From assembly GCF_030409055.1 (NCBI RefSeq), contig NZ_CP116619.1, positions 2,308,628 through 2,372,627 on the forward strand: a stretch of DNA of 64,000 nt, given 5' to 3'. The stretch comes from Trichocoleus desertorum NBK24. GTDB lineage: Bacteria > Cyanobacteriota > Cyanobacteriia > FACHB-46. Positions within the stretch are counted from its first letter, which is position 1, and each line of letters starts with the position of its first letter. Under the pieces are notes generated by a model, which was given only the letters and a program-made list of their open reading frames with translations, ran no database searches and was not told where the DNA came from. Shown here one piece after another: positions 17,870 to 28,713 of the stretch. A program made the translations under genes and the position numbers.

Positions 17870-20845
17870 ATGGCATCCAGCACTGAGTACGCGCAAGAAT
17901 ATCAACAAGCGCAGAAGGCATATTATCAGGGAAGCTATGATGAGGCAGCTGCGATCGTCGATCGCCTTGCCGAAGGCTTTCCTGATGATCCCAGTGTCCA
18001 TCTCTTAAGAGGTCATATCTACTGCTATGGCTTGCAGCAGTACGATGTTGCGCGCGAGCAGTACCAACGAGTGCTGGGCTTAACCTCTGATCCAGAATTT
18101 CTCGATTACGCACATAGCGGATTAGCCTACACAAATCAGTTTGATGCTGATGAGGGAGTTGCTTCAGCCGCCAATTTGGATGATGGGTCTGCTAATTTTC
18201 AAGAGCTGGAGAATTCTTCAAATAGCTCTGACTATGGGGCCGCAGAAAGTTGGCAGTCCTATGAAGAACCCGCTTTTGACTTTAACAACGCTGAGTTAGA
18301 AAGCTTCGATGATTTTGACTCTGGCTTGGGTTTGGCAGAAACGCCAATGACTTTTGATGAGTCGTTTGATGAACCTGTTGATATGCCTGGGACGGAAACA
18401 CCCTTTGGTGATCCCTTCGCTAGTGGCACTTCCTACTCCAATGCTGCACCTCTAGAAAATACTGCCGATCCGTTTGTCTTTGATGAATATCTTGATATTC
18501 AAGATTCAGGACTTCAGCAACCATCCGCATCAGCCAGCTCTGACTTTTCACCCTTTGGAACTGACTCCGATCTGGGTCAAGGCGAATTTGATGCCTCTCT
18601 AGACCAGTTTGACGATGTCTTTCAGCCTCTAGACTTTCCGGAAGACGATGCGAGTGCGGATGCTTCGTTGTATGCGGTGAGCGATCAAGATAGGCCGTAT
18701 AGCGATCCGTCACTTTCCCCAGGCTTTTCTTTGGGTGGTGACGCTTCTTCAAGTAGCCCCTTTAGTACGAATTCTCCCTTAAGAGAAGACGAAACGCTCT
18801 TCATGGCTGATGAAGAGGCGGACGATTTTAACGCTGACAGTTTTGGCTATACGGACCCAGATTCGGCAGACTACGGTGCCAGTAACTACGAGCAAGATGA
18901 GCAAACCTTTGTCTCGTCTTCTAGTTGGAATGGGTTTGACGCTCAGGACAACTTGAACGTCAGTACCTTTGATGATGGTTTTTCGGGCACAGAGCCTGCG
19001 ACCGAAAGCCCCTCTTCTAGCGAAGGCATTGGCCGCCAGAGCAGCATTGACTTCCTTGATGAGTTCGATGAGTTTGATGACCTAGGCAATCTCCCCGATT
19101 TCGATATCTCTGAAAGCTCTGCTGGCTTTACGAGTCCTTCTGTCGGTTCAGCCGCATTTGGTGGTTTGGGTGGGACTTCGGGGTTAAACAGCCGCCGGGG
19201 TCAAGAGAATGCTTCGCCAGAAGCTGCTGCGGGGTTGGGCTTTACTTCCAGTATGGGAGATGTCGATTTCAGCGATAGTGGCGATCGCTCCATTATTCGT
19301 GATGACGAAGTATTCGGAATTGGTGGCAACTCTGAACAAGTTCCCATCTTTACTCAAAATGACAGCCTGAGTGTTGAGCCGACTGTCACGGCTGAGCAGG
19401 GGATGTTGTCGTTCCTAGACAATGCCTCCCTGAAAACCAAGCACTTGATTACGGCAGGTGCGGTAGGAGTGATCTCCGCTTTAGCCGTTGCGGCTGTTAG
19501 TTGGGCCACCGCTCGCGGTGCCGTAGAGGAAAGGCGGCCCGAAGTTGTTGCTAGCTTGAGACAAACTGGGCTGATTATGGCCCTTGTCGCGGGTGTCAGT
19601 AGCGGCGGCGTGGCTTACTTTATGGGTCGTAACACAGCCAAACAAATTCAGCGAGCGACTGATAACTTGCAAGCTCAATTTCAGTCTGTGTCGCAAGGAA
19701 ATCTGGACGCTAGAGCTTCTGTTTACTCAGAAGATGAGTTTGGCCAGTTAGCTGCTGGTTTTAACCAAATGGCGCGAGTCATCCTCACAACAACCAGTGA
19801 GGCGCAGCGCAAAGCGGAAGAACAAGAGCAAGCCAAAGAAGACCTACAACGTCAAGTGATTCGCCTCTTAGACGACGTAGAAGGCGCAGCTAGAGGCGAC
19901 CTTACAGTTCAGGCTGAAGTCACCGCTGACGTATTAGGAGCGGTTGCAGATTCGTTTAACTTAACGATTCAAAACCTGCGCGAAATTGTGCAACAGGTGA
20001 AGTTGGCAGCCCGACAGGTGAACAAAGGTGCTTCTGATAGTGAAATGTTCGCTCGCGGCTTATCATCTGACGCTTTACGGCAAGCGGAAGAGCTAGCTGT
20101 GACGCTCAATTCTGTTCAGGTCATGACTGATTCGATTCAGCGGGTAGCTGAGAGTGCTCGTCAAGCTGAAGAAGTGGCTCGATCGGCATCGGCAACGGCC
20201 CTCAAAGGGGGTGAGGCAGTAGAAAGCACGGTTTCTGGTATTCTCAAAATCCGCGAAACGGTGGCAGAAACGACTCGAAAGGTAAAGCGGCTGGCCGAAT
20301 CGTCACAAGAAATTTCAAAAATTGTGGCGTTGATTTCTCAGATTGCTTCTCGTACCAACCTGCTAGCACTTAACGCTAGTATTGAGGCAGCGAGAGCGGG
20401 TGAGGCTGGACGTGGGTTCGCGATCGTTGCTGATGAAGTCCGACAGTTAGCCGACCGGGCAGCAAAAGCTTCTAAGGAAATTGAGCAGATCGTGCTCCAA
20501 ATCCAGAGCGAAACAGGCTCCGTGATGACGGCTATGGAAGAAGGGACTCAGCAGGTGATTGAGGGGACTCGCTTAGCAGAACAAGCGAAGCGATCGCTGG
20601 AAGACATTATTCAAGTGTCTAACCGCATTGATGCCTTGGTTCGTTCCATTACTGCCGATACAGTAGAGCAGACCGAAACCTCAAGAGCTGTAGCTCAGGT
20701 CATGCAATCGGTCGAACTGACAGCTCAAGAAACTTCTCAAGAAGCCCAACGAGTTTCGGGATCTCTACAAAACCTAGTAGGCGTAGCCCGTGACCTCTTG
20801 ACTTCTGTAGAACGATTCCGCGTAGAAACAGGGGAGAAGCATTAA
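17870..20845 (+). CDS. hmpD: HmpD (PilJ-like): methyl-accepting chemotaxis receptor with TPR-like N-terminus
   Basis: A 991-residue receptor. Residues 1-90 are TPR-like ([20 protein letters not shown] and a second repeat). Residues about 95-520 form a long Asp/Glu/Ser/Phe-rich linker. Two transmembrane helices lie at about 525-548 and 566-588 with almost no periplasmic loop between, then HAMP-type segments ([21 protein letters not shown]). The MCP signalling hairpin ([20 protein letters not shown]) is at about 830-850. The short loop argues for sensing inside the cell or membrane rather than of external ligands. AGGAGGAGG just before the ATG is a strong ribosome site. It passes signals to HmpC and HmpE. 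Confidence 0.9.
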   Translation: MASSTEYAQEYQQAQKAYYQGSYDEAAAIVDRLAEGFPDDPSVHLLRGHIYCYGLQQYDVAREQYQRVLGLTSDPEFLDYAHSGLAYTNQFDADEGVASAANLDDGSANFQELENSSNSSDYGAAESWQSYEEPAFDFNNAELESFDDFDSGLGLAETPMTFDESFDEPVDMPGTETPFGDPFASGTSYSNAAPLENTADPFVFDEYLDIQDSGLQQPSASASSDFSPFGTDSDLGQGEFDASLDQFDDVFQPLDFPEDDASADASLYAVSDQDRPYSDPSLSPGFSLGGDASSSSPFSTNSPLREDETLFMADEEADDFNADSFGYTDPDSADYGASNYEQDEQTFVSSSSWNGFDAQDNLNVSTFDDGFSGTEPATESPSSSEGIGRQSSIDFLDEFDEFDDLGNLPDFDISESSAGFTSPSVGSAAFGGLGGTSGLNSRRGQENASPEAAAGLGFTSSMGDVDFSDSGDRSIIRDDEVFGIGGNSEQVPIFTQNDSLSVEPTVTAEQGMLSFLDNASLKTKHLITAGAVGVISALAVAAVSWATARGAVEERRPEVVASLRQTGLIMALVAGVSSGGVAYFMGRNTAKQIQRATDNLQAQFQSVSQGNLDARASVYSEDEFGQLAAGFNQMARVILTTTSEAQRKAEEQEQAKEDLQRQVIRLLDDVEGAARGDLTVQAEVTADVLGAVADSFNLTIQNLREIVQQVKLAARQVNKGASDSEMFARGLSSDALRQAEELAVTLNSVQVMTDSIQRVAESARQAEEVARSASATALKGGEAVESTVSGILKIRETVAETTRKVKRLAESSQEISKIVALISQIASRTNLLALNASIEAARAGEAGRGFAIVADEVRQLADRAAKASKEIEQIVLQIQSETGSVMTAMEEGTQQVIEGTRLAEQAKRSLEDIIQVSNRIDALVRSITADTVEQTETSRAVAQVMQSVELTAQETSQEAQRVSGSLQNLVGVARDLLTSVERFRVETGEKH

Positions 20846-21138
20846 AGAAAACTGGTTTAACGGGTTACTGCGACTGGAAGTAACTCGAAGTTAATTTGTT
20901 TTGATGTCGATTTTGAAAGGATCGGGTACATTAAAACAATCTTAGGCAGAAGCATATCTAAGCTCAGGAAGCAAGCTAGCCACTTGTCATTGCCTTGGCT
21001 CTGGAGTCGTCCTTTGCCTTCTAGCTCCATCACCTGCAACCCAAACGCCATTGTTTTGGGTCCTCCTTGGCTTTAGGCTACGCTTGGATACAAAGTATTT
21101 AGAAGAAATAACGTTTTCCAAAGGAACGGGGCACTGCT

Positions 21139-24100
21139 ATGCAGTCAGAACAACAGCAGCGAATCATGGGTTACTTCATTGAGGAGGCCAAAGACCACCT
21201 CAACACCATTGAGCAAGGTTTGCTGAATCTGCAAAGCACCATCGAAGACTCTGAAATGGTGAATGAGGTCTTCAGAGCGGCTCACTCTGTTAAGGGCGGA
21301 GCAGCAATGCTAGGAATTAATAGCATTCAGCAGGTTTCGCACCGTCTAGAGGACTGCTTCAAGCTTCTAAAAGAGTGCCCCATCAAGGTTGATCAAAAAT
21401 TGGAGTCATTATTCCTTAGGGTGTTCGATACTCTGCACGAACTCCTAGAGCAACTCCAAGGGCCATTTGGCCTGACTGAGGATGCTGCTAGCGGCATTAT
21501 GTCAGGCATTGAGCCGATTTTTACTGAGCTTACCAATCACTTGGAAGGACTTATCACTCAAGCGGGTGGTGTGATTCCGGTCGAAGATGGGTCTAGCTTT
21601 ATACCTACTGTGGTTGAGGCTGCCCCAATCCCGGTTTCAGCCGCTCCTCTGCATCAAGAAGAAAGCGCTCTGCTATTGCTTTTCCAAAGTGATGTGCCGA
21701 CTCGCTTACGTGAGATGTTGCAGTTGTTTAAGCAGGCAGAAAACTCAGGAAATCGGCAACAACTGCAAGACCTTTGCCGTGGATTGGGGCAACTAGGTGA
21801 ACCGTTCGATTTGCCGAGTTGGTGCGATTTGCTTGAGGTGACACGACAGGCGATCGCTTGTCCGGATAATGCTTACCGCACTCTAGCGCCGATTGTTATC
21901 AAAGAAATCAAAAAAGCGCAAGAATTGGTTCTAGCTAACCAAGCAGCAGCCATTGTAGCGAGTGATGCTCTAAGCGTTTTAGTGCCAATTTCATCTGCCG
22001 CCGCTGAAGCAGAACCCACCTTCGACGACCTGCTGGCTGCGGATATCTTTGAATTTGCTAACGAACCGGAAGAGTCTCTGACGGGGGCCTTCGATCTATT
22101 TGAAACAGCAGAAGATCCCTCGGAAGTTGACATTTTCGCTGCAGATCTAGCGGATCTGACTGAAGATAGTCAATCAGTAGATATTCCAGCAGAGAGTCAG
22201 TCAGCTGGGCTGGACGATTGGTTTACTAGTGCCCCTATAGAATCAGACGCAACGACCAGTGAGGCAGATCTGGGTCTAGACCTATCCGCCGATCTCAGGG
22301 AAGATGCGGCGACGGCTGAGCAGTCTACAGGCGATCGCAATGGCCCAGAAGTAGGGATGGCAGAGCTAAACAGCCTAGCCGACCTCTTTGAGGGTGAAGT
22401 TCTGGATTTGGGTGTCACTTGGCAAGAAGAAGAAATCATTAGAGAGGCGGCTGAGGCGATAGAAAACTCTGTAGGCAATGCAGTCAACTCAGATGATTTC
22501 GATTTCTCGGATGACTTCTCAGATTTACTTTTTGAGGAGCCAGATGGAAGCAGTTCCTCTGCCAAAGCCAAGGCAGGAGATGATCTAGCCAGCTTGTTTG
22601 GTAGTGATGACTTGCTCAATGATGAATCTCTCGACTTGCCAGGATTCGAGAAAATCGCTGATCCGTCACTGAATGCAGCCGCGATCGCCCCTGAAGTGCA
22701 ACCGGGTGAAGACTTCCTAGGGGAATTGGCAGCAGACGGCTTTGAGTTAGACGTTCTCGTAGTCGAGGCATCTGTGGACAGCTCTACTCTGGAATTCACT
22801 GAATCTGAGGCTTCAACAGCTAATGCCCCTGCGGAGGAGCTAGAGAGCTTTACGGATTTATTTGCTGATGTAGATGAGAGTGAGCTATTTGCTCTAGAAA
22901 CCTCTGCGGAAGAGCTTGCCACTACAGTTAACTCAGGCGATTTAAGCGCAGATGATTTAGACTCAGACGCTTTAGGCTCAGATGATTTCACTGATTTTCT
23001 CGGTGAGCCTACTGCGCAAATCTCTTTTGAGGCGCTAGAGAGCGAGCCAGATCTCTTTGCTTCTGAGCCTACGTTCGAGGCTGATGCGGAATTAGACCTC
23101 GCTCTAGATAGCCCAGAATCCATCGGGCTATTCGGTGAAGAAATTGCTCCAGAATTGGGGGCAGATAGTCTGGCAGTAGATGAGACAGAGCTTGACAATC
23201 TTTTTGATACCCCCGCAGACTTTGCATTCTTGGCAGACACCACTCCCTCAGCCATCAGCGACCCCACAGCGATCGACGATGAAGATGATCTATCCAATGA
23301 CCTTTGGTCTGAAGGAAATACCGATTCCTCAGAGTCGGCTGTTTCGTGGCTAGACACTCCTCTGGATGAGACAGAAGAGGAACCGTTTGATCTGTCTCTA
23401 GATCTAGAAGAGCTTAGCGCTGAGCCAGAGACCGTTGATTTTCTAGGTGATTTCTCTGGGGAAGGGGCAAACGCAGATGCCGCAGAAACAGATTTAAATG
23501 ACCTGTTTGCTCCTAGTGAAGAAGAATTAATCCTCGATCCTAGTGACACTAATTCCTTCGCAGTAGACCTGACTCCTGAAGAACCCCCAGCGGCGATCGC
23601 TGATCCTTGGGAGGAGCAAGGGCTAGAAGACAGTACCTTTGATTCGGAGCCTGCTTGGAATTTAGATCCCCTAGATGAAGATCTTGTAGCAGTTCCGGAA
23701 GCCACTAGCGAGGGTGGAGAAAATCCTTTTGATGCCGTCGGTGAAAAGTTAGAAAGCTTGGACTTTGATCTAGAGGCATCCGAAGATCTTGATGACGCCT
23801 TTACTTTTGCCGCAGAAGCTGACGAAGAGTTACTGCTCGAAGAACCAACTGACGAAGCAGAGGTGTCTGATTGGACGCTGGCTGACCTGGCAGATTCTAG
23901 CGATGAATTAAGTCTAGACTTGTTCGAAGATTCCAGTGCTGAAGATCCCACCACAGATGCGATGTCAGATCTTTGGAATACGGATGCTTTTGAGCAACAG
24001 AGCTTAGATGCTACTGCTGTTGGTGAAACTGATATCAGTAGCGAGTTTGACTCGGCCTTACTGCCAGAAGAACCTGGTGAAGAACTCAGTGATGCTGATG

Positions 24101-27100
24101 AATTTGCCGGCTTTTTGCTTGAAACGGAACTGGTTGAAACAGAACTGAGCGATCGCGTTGATGATCTCAGTGCTGATGATCTTAGCGCTGGTGAGCTTGA
24201 CTTTGAACTCAGTCGTGATGAAACTACCGATCTTTGGGGAGACGACTCCGCAGCAACAAATGAGTCAGCCTTGGATGACCTATCTCTAAGGACATCGGTT
24301 GCGGCGACTGAAAGTACCGACGACCTAATGTTTGAGGAGACCATTGAAGAATCGATTGCAGAGCCCGCTACAGAGTCCGTTACAGAGGCTTTAGATTTAG
24401 CCGATATGCTCGCTGAATCTGCTGAACTTAGCGAGTTGATGGCTGGTGCAGAAGAATTCGATTTTGATCTGACCAGCGATGAAGCGACCGATCTAGAGCT
24501 TGAAGCATCCACATCCGAAGCTGATCTAACCTCGCTGAGCGCAGAGGATACAGGTGACTGGGGTGGTTCTACCGATGACCCACTAGCAGACTTTTCTATA
24601 GAAGCTGATTTTGCTGATGCCACAGCAGACCCAGAAGCATATCCAGATCAGGTAAGTTCTGACACGGATGATTTTGACTTTGACTTCATGACTAGCGATG
24701 GAGCTGATGATCGTGAAGTCGAAGAGTCTACGGCAGAGTTGAATGGCCTCTTCGACACCACAGCCTCAGACACCGATCTCTTTGCTGAAGAATTGTCATC
24801 AGAAGTAGCAGAGCCAAATTCCGATTTGGGCGATCTAGCAGACTTTATGGGTGAGCCCCTAGAAGCTAGAGATGCTAGCTCAGAGCTTGACGAACTCGAA
24901 GGTTTATCACTCAGTGATTTGTCGATCGATCAGCCAGAAACTACTGAAGAACTTAGCTTTGAGCTAGCAGCAGAGACATCAGACGAACTAGACTTTGGCG
25001 CTGACTTGACTTCGTCAACCGACTTAGGAGACTTGTTGGATGACTCGCCATCTGAGCCAGATGCGATCGCCCTCGACTTAGACAACTTTGATGATTTTTC
25101 GCTCGATCAACCATCGACTGAGTCACCAGAAACTAGTGAAGACTTTATCTTTGAGTCAGCAGACACCTCCAACGAGCTGGACTTTGGTGCTGAGTTAGAC
25201 TTCGACCTAGACGCAACTAGCGGCAATACTCAAGCTGATGCTCTGGCTGATATTGCTGCCGACGAATCCTTAGAAACTGCTGATATTGCCTTCGACTTAG
25301 ACAGTTCAGATGCCAGCCTTGACCCCAGTTTCAATGAAGATGAACTAGGATTTGGCAGCTTATTGGCATCTGACCTCGATCTAAACGAATCTTTGACCTC
25401 CGTAGAGCCATCTGTAGAGACTGAGAGCGAGTTGGACTTTGGGGCCGAACTGGCAGCAGAGCCGTCTATAGAGGCGGAGAATGAGCTGGATTTCGGGGAC
25501 GAACTAGCGTTAGAAGGTTTATTTGATGCAGAACCATCATCCGATAGCCTCAGCGAAGCCGATCTATTCGGGTTATCTGATGAGCCATCTGAAGCGTTAG
25601 ATAACAGTGAAGCCGCTGTTGATGAAGATACAAATAATGAAAACTGGCTTGGCGACTTTGACGCTGGTACAGCTGACATAGCAACTTCTACAGACGCAGA
25701 TGACACTAGCGACGAGTTAGGTGACTTCTTCGCCACAGAGGCGAGTGATTCCACAGCTGACGAACCAGTTGATCTCTTTGCTGATTCCCTAAATACCGAA
25801 GCGACATCCGAAGATGACTTTGGCTTCGACACGCTCGATTTCTCTGACTTATCTTCTAATGAAGACGAATTGAGTGATGCGTCAGCCGAGGTGGATGCAC
25901 TATCCGCTTTGGTAGAGGATGACTTAATAACTCCTACAGAATCAACCCAAGAGCAGCCAATAGAATCCAGCTTTGACTTCGATGAAGTAGGCTTTGATCT
26001 CTTCGATGTGGCACCAGACACAGCCGCTACCAGCGTTACAGATACGGGAGATTCTGACTTCAGCATAGAAAGCTCTGAAACAGATGAAAACGATTTTGAT
26101 TTATTCGCGCTTGACTCAGCCGATGACTTCTCTAGCAGCTTAGATCTCACTCAACAGACCAATTCAGATGTGACAGATACTAGTGACACTGATTTGGATG
26201 ACTTCCTAGCCATAGCGATGGAAGAAGATAGCTCGCAGGATAGCTTTGATTTCGCTACAGAGTCAGCTGGGTCTTTAGACAACTTTGATGATTTAGAGGC
26301 ATTACTCAACGAAGATGACTCTGCCACGTCATTCTCCGCATCTGCTGCTTCAGAAGATGCAGACTTCTCTGGGCTAGAAGCTTTACTAGATGAGGAACCT
26401 TCAGGTTGGAATAGTGGGTCGGGAAGTGCCGCTGCCTTTGATGGAGTTGTGGGCAATGCTGACTCTGTTAGTGGCTTGGATGGTGAGTTTGATGACCTAG
26501 AAAAGCTGCTAGAGGATGCCGATAATACCCTAGGTGGCCCCCCGACTGTGAAGACTAGTCGAGGAACGGCCCCTCAGTCTAGCCGTCGGCCTGGTCGTCG
26601 TGGATCTGCGGGTTTTGCTGAGCAGACCATGCGAGTTCCCGTTAAACACCTGGATAACCTGAGTAACCTAGTTGGGGAACTGGTGGTTAACCGGAATAGC
26701 TTGGAACAAGACCAAGAACGGTTACGGCAGTTCCTGGATAATTTGCTCTATCAAGTGCAGCAACTCAGCGATGTGGGGCAGCGAATGCGTGACTTATACG
26801 AGCGATCGCTACTGGAAAGCTCACTCTTAGCCAGTCGCCAAAGTCATCAGTCTCCCCTACATAACACAAATGCTAACGGTGGGCCTCAGAACAGCCATTC
26901 TACAGGAGCTAGCTTCGATGCCTTGGAGATGGACCGCTTTACGGGGTTCCATACTTTATCCCAAGAGATGATCGAGTTAATTGTCCGAGTGCGGGAGTCT
27001 GCGTCTGACATTGAGTTCATCGTGGATGAAACCGATCAGGTGACTCGGATGTTCCGGCAGGTAACGACTCAACTGCAAGAAGGTCTGACTCGTTCCCGAA

Positions 27101-28578
27101 TGGTGCCTTTCGCTCAGATTGCCGATCGCTTGCCACGAGCAGTACGCGATATTGCTCTCAAGTGTGGGAAGCAGGCAGAATTGCATGTCGAAGGTCGCGA
27201 AACCTTGATTGACAAGATGATTCTGGAGCAGCTTTATGACCCCATGACTCATCTTGTCAACAATGCGATCGCCCACGGCATCGAGACTCCAGAGGTGCGG
27301 CAAGCAGCCGGGAAGCCACCTACTGGTCGGATCACGATTCGGGCCTTCCATCAAGGGAACCAAACGGTCATCTCTGTCTCTGATGATGGAGCGGGAATTG
27401 AGCCAGAGCGCGTCAAGACGAAAGCGATTGAAAAACGCTTGATTACATCAGCCGAGGCCAGAACGCTCTCTCGCCTAGACATTTACGACCTGCTGTTCCA
27501 TCCTGGGTTCACCACTCAGGATCAAGTGACTGACTATGCGGGCCGTGGCGTTGGCATGGATGTAGTCCGCACTAGCTTAGGCGAAATTCGCGGTGCGATC
27601 ACCACTGATTCTGCTGTGGCTAAGGGAACAACGTTTACCATTCGTTTACCGCTCACGTTGAGCATTTCTAAGGCTCTCTGCTGCATTAGTAATCGGGCAC
27701 GCATTGCGTTCCCGATGGATGGGGTAGAGGACATGCTAGATGTGCCGAAAGAGCGGATTCAAGCCAATCCGGACGGTCAACCTTGCATTCTGTGGCGAGA
27801 TTTGCTGTTGCCCTTCCGACCGTTATCCGAAATCCTCAAATACAACCGCTATCTGGGCCGTGGTAGCGTCTACGGCGGTAATCAGGAAGATGATATTGTC
27901 TCCATCGTCGTGCTGCGAAGCGCTGGTAACTTTATTGCTTTGCAGGTAGACCAAGTACTAGGCGAGCAAGAGATTGTAATTAAGCAGCTAGAAGGTCCAG
28001 TGCCCAAACCCATTGGCGTAGCAGGTGCCACAGTTCTAGGAGACGGCCGGATTATGCCGATCGCGGACGTGTTAGAGCTGATTGACCTGTCTATGGGTCG
28101 GATTCGCCGCGAAGCTAGCACCACTCTGTGGGATCAAAGCGCTGAACCCCCTGTAGCTGAACCCGTTGCTAAAACTGACCCGACGGTTCTGATTGTGGAT
28201 GACTCGATTACGGTACGTGAGCTGTTATCCATGACGTTCAACAAGATCGGCTACCGAGTTGAACAAGCCCGTGACGGTCAAGAAGCCTGGGAAAAACTGC
28301 GTTCTGGCTTGCCATGCGATATGGTGTTCTGCGACATTGAAATGCCTAGAATGGACGGCCTAGAGCTGCTATCTCGGATTCAGAAGGACTCTACCCTCAA
28401 CCATATCCCGATTGCGATGCTGACCTCACGGGGTGCCGATCGCCATAGACAGATGGCTGTCCAGCTCGGTGCAAAGGGTTACTTCACCAAGCCGTATCTA
28501 GAAGAAGCTTTGCTAGATGCAGCTCAACGCATGCTAAGAGGCGAAGTCTTAATTGCTGGTAGTGGTAGTCACGCCTAA
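21139..28578 (+). CDS. hmpE: HmpE (PilL-like): CheA hybrid histidine kinase with giant acidic linker
   Basis: At 2479 residues this is the largest gene in the window. Domains in order: HPt (1-110, phospho-His in AAHSVKGGA at about 48); a degenerate HPt-like helical region (about 165-275) without an obvious His; an acidic Asp/Glu/Ser/Leu/Phe-rich linker (about 285-1800); the CheA dimerisation region (from about 1831, RVPVKHLDNLSNLVGELVVN); an HATPase with N box (HLVNNAIAHG), DDGAGI and GRGVGMD (about 2000-2165); a CheW-like domain (about 2170-2325); and a C-terminal receiver (VLIVDDSITVRELLS, CDIEMPRMDG, FTKPYL; about 2350-2465). It phosphorylates the Hmp regulators and controls the type IV pili. 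The linker of about 1500 residues is far longer than in ordinary CheA proteins. A hairpin terminator follows. Confidence 0.9.
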   Translation: MQSEQQQRIMGYFIEEAKDHLNTIEQGLLNLQSTIEDSEMVNEVFRAAHSVKGGAAMLGINSIQQVSHRLEDCFKLLKECPIKVDQKLESLFLRVFDTLHELLEQLQGPFGLTEDAASGIMSGIEPIFTELTNHLEGLITQAGGVIPVEDGSSFIPTVVEAAPIPVSAAPLHQEESALLLLFQSDVPTRLREMLQLFKQAENSGNRQQLQDLCRGLGQLGEPFDLPSWCDLLEVTRQAIACPDNAYRTLAPIVIKEIKKAQELVLANQAAAIVASDALSVLVPISSAAAEAEPTFDDLLAADIFEFANEPEESLTGAFDLFETAEDPSEVDIFAADLADLTEDSQSVDIPAESQSAGLDDWFTSAPIESDATTSEADLGLDLSADLREDAATAEQSTGDRNGPEVGMAELNSLADLFEGEVLDLGVTWQEEEIIREAAEAIENSVGNAVNSDDFDFSDDFSDLLFEEPDGSSSSAKAKAGDDLASLFGSDDLLNDESLDLPGFEKIADPSLNAAAIAPEVQPGEDFLGELAADGFELDVLVVEASVDSSTLEFTESEASTANAPAEELESFTDLFADVDESELFALETSAEELATTVNSGDLSADDLDSDALGSDDFTDFLGEPTAQISFEALESEPDLFASEPTFEADAELDLALDSPESIGLFGEEIAPELGADSLAVDETELDNLFDTPADFAFLADTTPSAISDPTAIDDEDDLSNDLWSEGNTDSSESAVSWLDTPLDETEEEPFDLSLDLEELSAEPETVDFLGDFSGEGANADAAETDLNDLFAPSEEELILDPSDTNSFAVDLTPEEPPAAIADPWEEQGLEDSTFDSEPAWNLDPLDEDLVAVPEATSEGGENPFDAVGEKLESLDFDLEASEDLDDAFTFAAEADEELLLEEPTDEAEVSDWTLADLADSSDELSLDLFEDSSAEDPTTDAMSDLWNTDAFEQQSLDATAVGETDISSEFDSALLPEEPGEELSDADEFAGFLLETELVETELSDRVDDLSADDLSAGELDFELSRDETTDLWGDDSAATNESALDDLSLRTSVAATESTDDLMFEETIEESIAEPATESVTEALDLADMLAESAELSELMAGAEEFDFDLTSDEATDLELEASTSEADLTSLSAEDTGDWGGSTDDPLADFSIEADFADATADPEAYPDQVSSDTDDFDFDFMTSDGADDREVEESTAELNGLFDTTASDTDLFAEELSSEVAEPNSDLGDLADFMGEPLEARDASSELDELEGLSLSDLSIDQPETTEELSFELAAETSDELDFGADLTSSTDLGDLLDDSPSEPDAIALDLDNFDDFSLDQPSTESPETSEDFIFESADTSNELDFGAELDFDLDATSGNTQADALADIAADESLETADIAFDLDSSDASLDPSFNEDELGFGSLLASDLDLNESLTSVEPSVETESELDFGAELAAEPSIEAENELDFGDELALEGLFDAEPSSDSLSEADLFGLSDEPSEALDNSEAAVDEDTNNENWLGDFDAGTADIATSTDADDTSDELGDFFATEASDSTADEPVDLFADSLNTEATSEDDFGFDTLDFSDLSSNEDELSDASAEVDALSALVEDDLITPTESTQEQPIESSFDFDEVGFDLFDVAPDTAATSVTDTGDSDFSIESSETDENDFDLFALDSADDFSSSLDLTQQTNSDVTDTSDTDLDDFLAIAMEEDSSQDSFDFATESAGSLDNFDDLEALLNEDDSATSFSASAASEDADFSGLEALLDEEPSGWNSGSGSAAAFDGVVGNADSVSGLDGEFDDLEKLLEDADNTLGGPPTVKTSRGTAPQSSRRPGRRGSAGFAEQTMRVPVKHLDNLSNLVGELVVNRNSLEQDQERLRQFLDNLLYQVQQLSDVGQRMRDLYERSLLESSLLASRQSHQSPLHNTNANGGPQNSHSTGASFDALEMDRFTGFHTLSQEMIELIVRVRESASDIEFIVDETDQVTRMFRQVTTQLQEGLTRSRMVPFAQIADRLPRAVRDIALKCGKQAELHVEGRETLIDKMILEQLYDPMTHLVNNAIAHGIETPEVRQAAGKPPTGRITIRAFHQGNQTVISVSDDGAGIEPERVKTKAIEKRLITSAEARTLSRLDIYDLLFHPGFTTQDQVTDYAGRGVGMDVVRTSLGEIRGAITTDSAVAKGTTFTIRLPLTLSISKALCCISNRARIAFPMDGVEDMLDVPKERIQANPDGQPCILWRDLLLPFRPLSEILKYNRYLGRGSVYGGNQEDDIVSIVVLRSAGNFIALQVDQVLGEQEIVIKQLEGPVPKPIGVAGATVLGDGRIMPIADVLELIDLSMGRIRREASTTLWDQSAEPPVAEPVAKTDPTVLIVDDSITVRELLSMTFNKIGYRVEQARDGQEAWEKLRSGLPCDMVFCDIEMPRMDGLELLSRIQKDSTLNHIPIAMLTSRGADRHRQMAVQLGAKGYFTKPYLEEALLDAAQRMLRGEVLIAGSGSHA

Positions 28579-28626
28579 GTTCTAGCTCACCGACTAAAAC
28601 CTGGTGAGCGATCGCACCATTTTAAG

Positions 28627-28664
28627 AAAGGAGGGGATCACGCTTTTGACGGGTTCCCTCCTTT
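28627..28664 (+). terminator. Hairpin terminator after the hmp cluster
   Basis: AAAGGAGGG (28627-28635) pairs with CCCTCCTTT (28656-28664) over a 20-base loop, and the 3' arm ends in T's. A second GCTCACC/GGTGAGC hairpin (28585-28609) lies between it and the hmpE stop. Confidence 0.5.
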
Positions 28665-28713
28665 TCAGTCTCACAGAGAATATCTTTTTGCCCCTATTCT
28701 TGTACTTGCCACC

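Noticed and set aside
20857-21051. 64-codon minus-strand ORF between hmpD and hmpE
   Set aside because: It fills the spacer but has no family resemblance or ribosome site and would interrupt a same-strand cluster.
22197-24623. Long minus-strand ORF (808 codons, Ser-rich) opposite hmpE
   Set aside because: It lies antisense to the acidic linker. GAT/GAA/TCT-rich sense codons give Ser/Ala/Lys-rich antisense frames without stops. It has no domain, no ribosome site and no relation to known proteins.
25230-26456. Further Ser-rich minus-strand ORFs opposite hmpE
   Set aside because: Same compositional shadow of the low-complexity linker.
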